Notes: generated by a model from the sequence alone, not told the origin. 7,072 nucleotides of DNA from an uncultured Muribaculaceae bacterium (GCA_910586175.1 CAJUIJ010000130.1:1-7072); one strand, 5' to 3'. Counted from the first letter of the stretch, positions 1 through 6,308 are shown. A program made the numbers and translations.

Positions 1-258
1 ATTCCGGTGGACCGTAGCCGTTACCGTGTGGTACAGACTCCCCAGACATTTGTTGCATCTGCATTGCATGAGGCATTTCGCGTCACTGCAGGAAAAGAAT
101 TTACAGACGAGGCCTCCCGTTTTCAACAGCTTGACCTCGAAAACATAAAGATAGTGGAGAGTATGGGAAGTCCGAGCAACATAAAAGTTACACATCCCAC
201 AGACTTTGTCGTGGCTGAAACTCTCCTCAAGCTTCAAATGCGTAGTAGAGAAAGATGA
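1..258 (+). CDS. ispD: 2-C-methyl-D-erythritol 4-phosphate cytidylyltransferase, C-terminal part (5' end outside window)
   Basis: IspD transfers CMP from CTP to methylerythritol 4-phosphate, the third step of the non-mevalonate isoprenoid pathway in the cytoplasm. The window starts inside the gene: the frame is open from base 1, and the GTG at 7 is an internal valine codon rather than a start. The visible 85 residues match the C-terminal third of the family. They include the VVQTPQTF motif (fragment residues 10-17), an FTDEAS segment corresponding to the TDDAS of other IspD proteins, and the NIKVT motif near the end (Lys codon at 184-186), whose lysine belongs to the active site of the family, followed by a helix ending VAETLLKLQ. 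The TGA stop at 256-258 overlaps the recG start in an ATGA, implying translational coupling. The identification is firm; only the N-terminal nucleotide-binding part cannot be judged. Confidence 0.93.
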   Translation: MPVDRSRYRVVQTPQTFVASALHEAFRVTAGKEFTDEASRFQQLDLENIKIVESMGSPSNIKVTHPTDFVVAETLLKLQMRSRER

Positions 259-2402
259 ATTGTTTTCTCGATAGTGACATAAAGTATCTTAAAGGTGTAG
301 GCGAAAAGCGAGCAAAGGTGCTCGCCACAGAACTCGGTATATCCACATTCCGGGAACTTCTATATACATTTCCGTTCAGACATATTGACAGAAGCCGGTT
401 TTACCGCATCCGGGAGCTGAACGGAGAGATGCCATATGTGCAATTGAGAGGAAGATTCATAAGTTTTTCGATTGAAGGAGAGGGTGCACGCAAGCGACTT
501 CTCGGGCTTTTTTCTGATGGAGAACGCCTTATACAAACTGTATGGTTTTCAAAAGTCAACGCCCTTAAAGATTTGTATAAGCCGGGCGTTGACTACGTAA
601 TATTCGGGAAACCATCGGAATATCGCGGTGGATATAATCTTGTGCATCCCGAAGTCACTCCTTACGATCCGCAACGCCCCACCACCGGTTTCCAAGGGGT
701 ATACAGCCTGACTGAGGGTATGCGTAAATCCGGTTATTCGCCACGTTTTCTTTCCCAACTTGCCGACAGACTCATATCAATGCCCGGCTTCGAGACCATA
801 GAGGAAACGTTACCGGCAGAGGTCGTAGCCGAGATGCATCTTATGTCGCTGAAAGAAGCGCTGCGTAACCTTCATTTCCCCGCCGACAACGCGCACTTGC
901 AGAAAGCGCGAGAACGCATGAAATTTGAGGAGCTGTTTTATTTGCAGCTCAATATCTTGCGATTTGCGCGCGCCCGTAGTCGCAAGATAGTCGGGCGTAT
1001 ATTCAGTAGAATCGGTGACAATTTCAATAACTTTTATTCTGAATGTCTTCCATTTGAATTGACAGGTGCACAAAAGCGTGTGCTTCGGGAGATACGCAAT
1101 GATATGCGAACCGGAAGACAGATGAACAGACTGCTACAAGGAGATGTTGGGTCGGGCAAGACAATGGTGGCATTTATGTCAATGCTGATGGCATGTGACA
1201 ATTCGTGTCAAGGCGCACTGATGGCACCCACTGAAATTCTCGCAACGCAACATTACGAAACACTGAGAGCCTGGGGGGAGCAAATAGGCTTGCAAGTACG
1301 TCTTCTCACCGGAAGCACCCGTGCCAAAGAGCGACACGAAATACATACCGGTTTGCTCAATGGAAGTATAAATATAGTGGTCGGCACACATGCATTGATA
1401 GAGGATGCGGTGCAATTTAAAGAACTCGGTATTGTGGTCATTGACGAACAACATAGATTTGGAGTAGCACAGAGGGCAAAGATGTGGGCTAAAAGTCAGG
1501 TGCCACCACATGTACTTGTGATGACAGCTACTCCAATTCCACGTACACTCGCCATGACTGTATATGGAGACCTTGATGTGTCTGTAATCGATGAATTGCC
1601 ACCCGGCAGAAAGCCGGTGTTGACACTGCTTCGTTATGATGACAACCGCATGGAAGTAAACAAGCTCTTGGCCCGTGAACTTGCTGCCGGTCGTCAGGCT
1701 TACATAGTATATCCACTAATCACTGAAAATCCTAAATTGGAGCTGAAAAGCGTGGAAACCGGCTTCGAACGTATAGCCGGACTTTTTCCACAATATAAGG
1801 TATGCTGCGTGCATGGCCGTATGAAGCCTGATGTCAAGGATGCGCAAATGCAAAAGTTCGTGAGTGGAGAGGCAAGAATACTCGTGGCAACAACAGTGAT
1901 AGAAGTAGGTGTAAATGTGCCGAACGCTTCGGTTATGGTGATTGAAAATGCCGAGCGATTTGGGCTGTCACAGATGCATCAGCTTCGCGGACGGGTAGGA
2001 CGCGGTTCAGACAAAAGCTATTGCGTATTAGTCACAAAGCAAAATATAAGTGCAGATACGCGCAAGCGACTCACCATCATGACTGACACCACCGATGGTT
2101 TCCTTATTTCAGAAGCCGACATGCAGTTGCGTGGTCCGGGTGACATGGAAGGCACCCAACAGAGCGGGCTTGCATTCGCCCTCAACATTGCAAATCTCGC
2201 CACAGATGGTCAAATACTCAATTTCGCAAGGCAGACGGCAATACGGGTACTCAATGCACATTCAGACTTGGCCGAGATTAAGAACGAGCATGCCGACATA
2301 TCCGAAGGAATTCTACCACTTTCCAAGGCCGGGGTTGCCACTATTCGTCGCGAATTGAGTTACAGATTCAGGAAAGATGTGGACTGGTCGCAGATATCCT
2401 GA
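255..2402 (+). CDS. recG: ATP-dependent DNA helicase RecG
   Basis: RecG is a monomeric double-strand DNA translocase that remodels stalled replication forks, Holliday junctions and R-loops. The 715-residue protein is full length (E. coli RecG has 693). Residues 9-47 contain the KGVGEKRAKVLAELG-type helical N-terminus, followed by the OB-fold wedge at about 60-170. The superfamily 2 helicase core follows, with Walker A GDVGSGKT at 296-303, a DEQH box at 397-400 (the family normally has DEQH), motif III TATPIPRT from residue 424, and motif VI QLRGRVGRG at 576-584. The RecG-specific translocation segment MQLRGPGDMEGTQQSG lies at 623-638. The ATG at 255 is favoured because it gives the family's usual N-terminus and couples to the ispD stop. 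Nothing essential is missing. It is probably the last gene of its transcript, since the following gene has its own promoter. Confidence 0.97.
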   Translation: MNCFLDSDIKYLKGVGEKRAKVLATELGISTFRELLYTFPFRHIDRSRFYRIRELNGEMPYVQLRGRFISFSIEGEGARKRLLGLFSDGERLIQTVWFSKVNALKDLYKPGVDYVIFGKPSEYRGGYNLVHPEVTPYDPQRPTTGFQGVYSLTEGMRKSGYSPRFLSQLADRLISMPGFETIEETLPAEVVAEMHLMSLKEALRNLHFPADNAHLQKARERMKFEELFYLQLNILRFARARSRKIVGRIFSRIGDNFNNFYSECLPFELTGAQKRVLREIRNDMRTGRQMNRLLQGDVGSGKTMVAFMSMLMACDNSCQGALMAPTEILATQHYETLRAWGEQIGLQVRLLTGSTRAKERHEIHTGLLNGSINIVVGTHALIEDAVQFKELGIVVIDEQHRFGVAQRAKMWAKSQVPPHVLVMTATPIPRTLAMTVYGDLDVSVIDELPPGRKPVLTLLRYDDNRMEVNKLLARELAAGRQAYIVYPLITENPKLELKSVETGFERIAGLFPQYKVCCVHGRMKPDVKDAQMQKFVSGEARILVATTVIEVGVNVPNASVMVIENAERFGLSQMHQLRGRVGRGSDKSYCVLVTKQNISADTRKRLTIMTDTTDGFLISEADMQLRGPGDMEGTQQSGLAFALNIANLATDGQILNFARQTAIRVLNAHSDLAEIKNEHADISEGILPLSKAGVATIRRELSYRFRKDVDWSQIS

Positions 2403-2415
2403 TATTATAAGGATA
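2395..2415 (+). terminator. Weak stem-loop at the recG stop codon
   Basis: TATCCT (2395-2400) pairs with AGGATA (2410-2415) around a 9-nt AT-rich loop that contains most of the recG stop codon. There is no T-tract after it, so it is at best a weak 3' end structure; the real recG terminator may be elsewhere or factor-dependent. Confidence 0.2.
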
Positions 2416-2434
2416 GCGGAAATAATTGATATAT

Positions 2435-2460
2435 AACATGTGCAGTTTGCACCATATGTT
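2435..2460. promoter_or_regulatory. Imperfect inverted repeat abutting the amylase promoter (possible operator)
   Basis: AACATGTGCA (2435-2444) is mirrored by TGCAC (2448-2452) and then, after a 3-nt interruption, ATGTT (2456-2460). All ten left-arm bases therefore have complements around a 3-nt centre. The right end overlaps the putative -33 TTG (2459-2461). This is where a repressor or activator of the amylase promoter could bind. No T-run follows, so a terminator is less likely. Function is inferred from position only. Confidence 0.35.
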
Positions 2461-2489
2461 GAGAATATTAGAAAAAAATATTAATTTTG
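2459..2489 (+). promoter_or_regulatory. Bacteroides-type primary sigma promoter for the alpha-amylase gene
   Basis: The -7 element TAATTTTG (2482-2489) is an exact match to the Bacteroidota consensus TAnnTTTG. A TTG (2459-2461), the core of the -33 element, lies 20 nt upstream, which is the usual spacing. Transcription would start near 2494-2497 and give a leader of about 137 nt before the amylase start codon. The elements are seen directly; activity is inferred. Confidence 0.68.
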
Positions 2490-2495
2490 TAATGA

Positions 2496-2518
2496 GTTAT
2501 AACAACATAACGTTATAA
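2496..2518 (+). promoter_or_regulatory. Stem-loop at the predicted 5' end of the amylase mRNA
   Basis: TTATAAC (2497-2503) is complementary to GTTATAA (2512-2518) around an 8-nt loop. The left copy is part of GTTATAAC (2496-2503), which is itself palindromic. It falls at the predicted transcription start, so it could be a 5'-terminal mRNA hairpin, as often protects transcripts, or a DNA operator. It is AT-rich and its stability would be modest. Confidence 0.3.
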
Positions 2519-2520
2519 AT

Positions 2521-2555
2521 CATGGCGACATGTAACTCATGGCGACATGTAAACT
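2521..2555 (+). repeat. Tandem direct repeat of 17/18 bp in the amylase leader
   Basis: CATGGCGACATGTAACT (2521-2537) is followed immediately by CATGGCGACATGTAAACT (2538-2555); the copies differ by one inserted A. Each unit holds two CATG tetramers, and a fifth CATG begins at 2556, so CATG recurs at 2521, 2529, 2538, 2546 and 2556, every 8-10 bases. The repeat lies between the promoter and the start codon. It could be paired regulator sites or alternative RNA-folding arms. Confidence 0.8.
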
Positions 2556-2603
2556 CATGTTGCCACGTTGGTTGGCGGCCCAACTCTAATATTAGCAATA
2601 TTA
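2538..2603 (+). promoter_or_regulatory. Series of three stem-loops in the amylase 5' leader
   Basis: Three consecutive hairpins can be drawn in the leader. First, CATGGCGACATG (2538-2549) pairs with CATGTTGCCACG (2556-2567) around a 6-nt loop, with one A-C mismatch and one G-U pair. Second, GTTGG (2571-2575) pairs with CCAAC (2580-2584) around the tetraloop CGGC. Third, TAATATT (2587-2593) pairs with AATATTA (2597-2603) around AGC. Because 2521-2532 duplicates 2538-2549, the first stem has an alternative left arm. No known riboswitch class is recognised, and the structure is predicted by eye only. Confidence 0.45.
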
Positions 2604-2632
2604 TAACAAAATCAACATATTACATCATTCAC

Positions 2633-4069
2633 ATGAAAAAACTTATTTTAGGGACAGTCGGCCTTTCATTGGCATGTGTCCCCGCGATTGCCAAAGATCG
2701 CATCACAGTTAACCCGAATGCTGTTAACACAGAGACAATCCTGCACGCATGGAGTTGGAACTTCCCTGAAATGGCCCGCAGCATGAAAGAGATTGCCGAT
2801 GCCGGATTCACCATGATTCAGACATCACCCGTGCAAAAGTGCTATTCACCCAAAGGTAGCGGCAAAAAAATATTTGACGAAAATGTCACAGAAGGTAATT
2901 GGTATTACTACTACCAACCAACCGATTGGAAAATCGGTAATGACATACTCGGCACACGCGACCAGATGAAGCAGATGATGGATTCAGCTGCCAAATATAA
3001 CATCAAGGTAATCGTAGATGTTCTTCCCAACCATACAGCCTTTGATATTGATGCTGTGTCTGAAGACTTCTATAAAGCCGTAGGAGGACGAGACAAGATG
3101 TATCACAGCAACGGACTCAAACCTGTACGAGACTGCAACAACCGTATGGAATGCACCTTGTGGGGTTCAGGAGGACTTCCTGACGTGAACACGGAAAACC
3201 CTGACTTCCAGAAATATTATATGCAGTTTGTAAATGACTTGCTAAGCCTTGGGGTGCGTGGATTCCGCTACGACACTGCAAAACATATCGGAGTGCATTC
3301 AGACCCGGTAGATGCAGCATCGGGAGTTAAAGAGAATGACTTTTGGGATGTTGCTACCGGTCGCAAAGCGGTGAAAGGAGTCAAGTTGGCTGTTCCCTAT
3401 GACTCATTGTTCGTATACGGAGAAGTGCTCCAAGATAAAAATGTGCCTGAATCTGAATATGCAGAATATTTTGGTCAGACAGCTTCTGGTTATGGATGGA
3501 TGCTCCGTGAGGCTTTGGAAAAACATAGTGCAAAAGGCATAGACCTTAAAAGCTTCCACCACGAGGCAGCACCTGAGCATCTCACCACCTGGGTTGAGAG
3601 CCATGACACATATGCAAACGCACACGAGTCAGCACATCTCACAGATGATCAGATACGCGTGGGTTGGGTGTTCTTGACAGCACGTCAGAACGGCACTCCC
3701 CTATTCTTCAGCCGTCCTGCCGGTTCAACACGCAGCAATTATTATGGCAACAACGTGCTTGGTGCGCGAGGCAACGACGAATTCAAGCATCCTGAGGTGG
3801 TTGCAGTCAACAAATTCCGTACTGCAATGAACGGTCAAAAAGAGGACCTCCAAATAAATGAGGATGGAGAAGTGCTTTTGGTAAATAGAGGTAAGAAAGG
3901 TGCCGCAGTCATCAATATCAGCAAATCTGCAAACTTCGTAGACCTTCCCACCGGATTGCCTAACGGAACTTATAAGGATGTGGTATATGGCAAAGAATTC
4001 AAGGTGAAGAACGGCAAACTGAAAGGCGCACTCGCACCCGAACGAAGCTATATACTCGTAAAGAAATAA
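2633..4069 (+). CDS. Secreted alpha-amylase, GH13 subfamily 28 (Bacillus AmyE type)
   Basis: This enzyme would hydrolyse internal alpha-1,4 bonds of starch or related glucans outside the cytoplasm. The first 20 residues form a signal peptide (MKK, hydrophobic core, cut after AIA). Starting at the in-frame ATG 2522 would bury this signal behind 37 residues encoded by the leader repeat, so 2633 is chosen. All GH13 regions are present in the 478-residue product: region I DVLPNH (129-134), region V GLPDVN (181-186), region II GFRYDTAKH with nucleophile Asp214, region III YGEVLQD with acid/base Glu264, and region IV ESHD with Asp325. YQP at 94-96, TPLFFSRP and the beta-sandwich domain from about residue 400 follow B. 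subtilis AmyE closely from recalled sequence. No starch-binding module follows domain C. No susC/susD-like genes are adjacent. The family call is strong; the exact substrate is unknown. Confidence 0.93.
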   Translation: MKKLILGTVGLSLACVPAIAKDRITVNPNAVNTETILHAWSWNFPEMARSMKEIADAGFTMIQTSPVQKCYSPKGSGKKIFDENVTEGNWYYYYQPTDWKIGNDILGTRDQMKQMMDSAAKYNIKVIVDVLPNHTAFDIDAVSEDFYKAVGGRDKMYHSNGLKPVRDCNNRMECTLWGSGGLPDVNTENPDFQKYYMQFVNDLLSLGVRGFRYDTAKHIGVHSDPVDAASGVKENDFWDVATGRKAVKGVKLAVPYDSLFVYGEVLQDKNVPESEYAEYFGQTASGYGWMLREALEKHSAKGIDLKSFHHEAAPEHLTTWVESHDTYANAHESAHLTDDQIRVGWVFLTARQNGTPLFFSRPAGSTRSNYYGNNVLGARGNDEFKHPEVVAVNKFRTAMNGQKEDLQINEDGEVLLVNRGKKGAAVINISKSANFVDLPTGLPNGTYKDVVYGKEFKVKNGKLKGALAPERSYILVKK

Positions 4070-4120
4070 ACCAAGCAGAACAATAAACTAAACACCCGAT
4101 AGCACGCCAAAATAAGAGCT

Positions 4121-4151
4121 GTTCAATAACACATAAAGATTGAACTTTTTT
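4121..4151 (+). terminator. Putative Rho-independent terminator of the amylase transcript
   Basis: GTTCAAT (4121-4127) and ATTGAAC (4139-4145) form a perfect 7-bp stem with an 11-nt loop, directly followed by six T residues (4146-4151). Position 50 nt after the amylase stop suits termination, though the stem is AT-rich. The T-tract runs into the sigma-54-like promoter, so the inverted repeat could alternatively be a protein-binding site. Confidence 0.45.
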
Positions 4152-4165
4152 GGCACACTATTTGT
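4151..4165 (+). promoter_or_regulatory. Sigma-54-like -24/-12 promoter ahead of groES-groEL
   Basis: TGGCAC (4151-4156) is followed after exactly 5 nt by TTGT (4162-4165), so GG and GT are separated by 10 bases. The RpoN consensus is TGGCAC-N5-TTGC with GG-N10-GC; the only core deviation is T for C in the -12 element. A T-rich run precedes the -24 element. Transcription would begin near 4177, giving a groES leader of about 110 nt. I see no convincing TAnnTTTG element and no CIRCE repeat in this region. The motif is seen directly; its use is inferred. Confidence 0.5.
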
Positions 4166-4169
4166 AATA

Positions 4170-4208
4170 ATGTAAGTGGAACATGAGTGATTCATGGGCC
4201 ACTTACAT
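4170..4208. promoter_or_regulatory. Inverted repeat with 10-bp arms at the predicted groES transcription start
   Basis: ATGTAAGTGG (4170-4179) is perfectly complementary to CCACTTACAT (4199-4208). Inside, CATGA (4182-4186) pairs with TCATG (4192-4196) around a 5-nt loop, giving a two-part hairpin with an AA/GG internal loop. It is followed by GTTTTAT, so read-through RNA from the amylase side could terminate here. An RNA started near 4177 would lack most of the left arm, so for the groES promoter it is better viewed as a DNA operator. It does not match CIRCE (TTAGCACTC-N9-GAGTGCTAA). Confidence 0.5.
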
Positions 4209-4287
4209 GTTTTATAGCCGGCGGCATTAAAACAAAGAAACCGCAGCTCATAACCTATAAATCAATAAACCCAAAACATAAAAAACT

Positions 4288-4560
4288 ATGAATATCAAAC
4301 CGCTTGCTGACCGAGTTCTTATCGAACCGACAGCCGCTGAAGAAACTACAATGGCAGGTATAATCATACCTGATACTGCAAAGGAGAAACCTCTTAAAGG
4401 CAAGGTGCTTGCTGTAGGCAATGGCACAAAAGATGAGGAGATGTTGCTCAAAGAAGGCGACACAGTGCTTTATGGCAAATATGCCGGCACAGAAGTGGAG
4501 ATAGAGGGTAATAAATATCTCATTATGCGCCAGAGTGACGTTCTTGCAGTAATAGGATAA
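4288..4560 (+). CDS. groES: Co-chaperonin GroES (Hsp10)
   Basis: GroES forms the heptameric lid that closes the GroEL folding chamber in the cytoplasm in an ATP-dependent cycle. The 90-residue protein is close to the usual 95-97. It begins with the family signature (KPLADRVLIEP, residues 4-14). The mobile loop lies at about 16-34, with the hydrophobic triplet Ile25-Ile27 that docks on the GroEL apical domain (IVL in E. coli). GDTVLYGKYAGTEV and the C-terminal beta-strand ending DVLAVIG are also typical. The start is preceded by an A-rich tract without a Shine-Dalgarno sequence, normal for Bacteroidota. It lies 48 nt upstream of groEL, the classical operon order. Regulation is probably through the sigma-54-like promoter and the inverted repeat upstream. 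Confidence 0.98.
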   Translation: MNIKPLADRVLIEPTAAEETTMAGIIIPDTAKEKPLKGKVLAVGNGTKDEEMLLKEGDTVLYGKYAGTEVEIEGNKYLIMRQSDVLAVIG

Positions 4561-4608
4561 TTCTTACTTAAGTCATCAGTTTTTTAATTGTAAATTCAGA
4601 AGTATATC

Positions 4609-6246
4609 ATGGCAAAAGAGATAAAATTCAATATCAAGGCTCGCGAAGAGCTTAAGAATGGTGTCGATGCACTCGCCGATGCCGTAAAAGTCACACTTGG
4701 TCCCAAAGGCCGCAACGTTATCATCGAAAAGAAATTCGGTGCTCCTCATATCACCAAAGATGGTGTGACAGTAGCACGTGAAATTGAGCTGGAGGATTCA
4801 TTCCAGAACATGGGTGCGCAACTTGTCAAGGAAGTTGCCTCTAAAACCGGTGACCAGGCAGGTGACGGTACAACTACAGCCACTGTGCTCGCACAGGCCA
4901 TCATCAATGTGGGCTTAAAGAATGTCACAGCAGGTGCAAACCCGATGGACCTCAAACGTGGTATCGATAAAGCAGTGTCGGCTGTTGTGGAGAGCATCAA
5001 GGCTCAGAGCCAAGAAGTCGACGATGACATATCCAAGATAGAGAACGTGGCACGCGTATCTGCCAACGGCGATGAGGAAATAGGTCGTCTGATTGCCGAG
5101 GCTATGGAGAAAGTGAAAAAAGAGGGCGTCATCACAGTGGAAGAGGCAAAGGGCACTGAAACCTCAGTCGACATTGTAGAGGGTATGCAGTTCGACCGTG
5201 GATATATTTCTCCCTACTTTGTCACCAATTCTGAAAAGATGGAATGCGAGATGGATTCTCCTTATATCCTTCTTTACGATAAGAAAATCTCGAACCTCAA
5301 GGACATGCTCCCCATCTTGGAGGCCGTTGCACAGTCCGGACGTCCGCTTCTTATTGTAGCAGAAGATGTTGACAACGAGGCACTCGCCACATTAGTGGTT
5401 AACCGTATTCGTGGCAGTCTTAAGATTTGTGCCGTCAAGGCTCCCGGCTTTGGCGACCGTCGCAAAGAGATGCTCGAGGATATAGCTATCCTGACAGGTG
5501 GTAACGTTATCTCTGAGGTGAAAGGTATGCAGCTTGCACAGGCTACAGTCAATGATCTCGGCACCGCCGAAAAGGTGTCGGTCAATAAAGACAATACCAC
5601 AATAGTGAACGGAGCCGGCTCAAAAGATGCAATTGCAGCGCGCGTGGGCCAGATTAAATCACAAATCGAAACCACTACATCCAACTACGATAAGGAGAAA
5701 CTTCAGGAACGTCTTGCGAAACTCGCAGGCGGAGTGGCAGTGCTTTATATCGGTGCTCCCTCGGAAGTTGAAATGAAGGAGAAAAAAGACCGTGTGGACG
5801 ATGCACTCTCAGCTACACGTGCTGCAATCGCTGAAGGTATTGTGCCCGGTGGTGGAGTGGCTTACATTCGCGCACTTTCTGCTCTCGATGAACTCAAGGG
5901 CTGCAACGATGATGAGACTACAGGTATCGGCATAATACGCCGTGCCATTGAGGAGCCGATGCGCCAGATAATGGAGAATGCAGGTCTTGAAGGTGCTGTA
6001 ATACTCCAGAAAGTTAAAGATGGTAATGGCGACTTCGGTTACAATGCACGCACTGATTCATTTGAGAACTTCTTCGAATCCGGAGTGATTGATCCGGCTA
6101 AGGTGACCCGAGTGGCACTTGAGAACGCTGCCAGCATCGCAGGTATGTTCCTTACTACTGAATGCGTTATTGCAGATAAGAAAGAAGATACCCCCGCTGC
6201 TCCTATGTCAGCACCCGGCATGGGCGGCATGGGCGGCATGATGTAA
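4609..6246 (+). CDS. groEL: Chaperonin GroEL (Hsp60)
   Basis: GroEL is the double-ring ATP-driven chamber that folds cytosolic proteins with GroES. The 545-residue protein has the standard length and collinear domains. The equatorial domain carries the nucleotide loop LGPKG (30-34), Asp51, and the GDGTTTATVLA motif with Asp86 (E. coli Asp87). The apical domain covers roughly 190-375. The second equatorial part contains Asp398, the residue required for ATP hydrolysis in E. coli, and the signature AIAEGIVPGGG just after it. The C-terminus ends in the flexible GMGGMGGMM tail found in true group I chaperonins. Nothing suggests a divergent paralogue. The 48-nt gap after groES holds no terminator or promoter I can recognise, so the genes form one operon, ended by the palindrome at 6261-6308. 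Confidence 0.99.
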   Translation: MAKEIKFNIKAREELKNGVDALADAVKVTLGPKGRNVIIEKKFGAPHITKDGVTVAREIELEDSFQNMGAQLVKEVASKTGDQAGDGTTTATVLAQAIINVGLKNVTAGANPMDLKRGIDKAVSAVVESIKAQSQEVDDDISKIENVARVSANGDEEIGRLIAEAMEKVKKEGVITVEEAKGTETSVDIVEGMQFDRGYISPYFVTNSEKMECEMDSPYILLYDKKISNLKDMLPILEAVAQSGRPLLIVAEDVDNEALATLVVNRIRGSLKICAVKAPGFGDRRKEMLEDIAILTGGNVISEVKGMQLAQATVNDLGTAEKVSVNKDNTTIVNGAGSKDAIAARVGQIKSQIETTTSNYDKEKLQERLAKLAGGVAVLYIGAPSEVEMKEKKDRVDDALSATRAAIAEGIVPGGGVAYIRALSALDELKGCNDDETTGIGIIRRAIEEPMRQIMENAGLEGAVILQKVKDGNGDFGYNARTDSFENFFESGVIDPAKVTRVALENAASIAGMFLTTECVIADKKEDTPAAPMSAPGMGGMGGMM

Positions 6247-6260
6247 GAAGAATATCGATA

Positions 6261-6308
6261 GTAAACGACAAAAGGCATACGCAATTGCGTATGCCTTTTG
6301 TCGTTTAC
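6261..6308. terminator. Perfect 48-nt palindrome, bidirectional terminator between groEL and the cyclo-ligase gene
   Basis: The arms 6261-6284 and 6285-6308 are perfect reverse complements (24 bp, no mismatch), with AATT at the centre. The core GGCATACGC (6274-6282) is preceded by AAAA (6270-6273), and its complement is followed by TTTT (6296-6299), so RNA from either strand forms a GC-rich stem followed by a short U-run. It lies 14 nt after the groEL stop and 28 nt beyond the stop of the convergent gene, the right place for a shared terminator. Confidence 0.85.

Noticed and set aside
7..258. GTG at 7 as the start of an 83-residue protein
   Set aside because: The frame is open to base 1 and the protein matches only the C-terminal third of IspD, so this is an internal valine in a truncated gene.
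1179..1511. A 110-codon minus-strand reading frame inside recG
   Set aside because: It is opposite the conserved helicase core of recG and shows no protein-like motif of its own.
2521..2567. CRISPR array
   Set aside because: The repeats are directly adjacent with no spacers, there are only two units, and no cas genes are nearby.
2629..2635. Lipoprotein signal at Cys15 of the amylase
   Set aside because: The residues before Cys15 are Ser-Leu-Ala; the -3 position is not Leu/Val/Ile as in a normal lipobox, and a good AIA cleavage site follows, so a type I signal peptide is preferred.
4165..4172. TAATAATG as a Bacteroides -7 element for groES
   Set aside because: It lacks two of the four TTTG bases, and the nearest TTG (4140-4142) is 22 nt upstream, so it is weaker than the overlapping sigma-54-like motif; it cannot be wholly excluded.
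4070..4287. CIRCE element for HrcA control of groES
   Set aside because: No TTAGCACTC-N9-GAGTGCTAA-like sequence is present; the inverted repeat found here has different arms and a 19-nt spacer.
5274..5684. A 136-codon minus-strand reading frame inside groEL
   Set aside because: It lies entirely opposite a highly conserved coding sequence, has no recognisable domain and is a by-product of groEL codon use.
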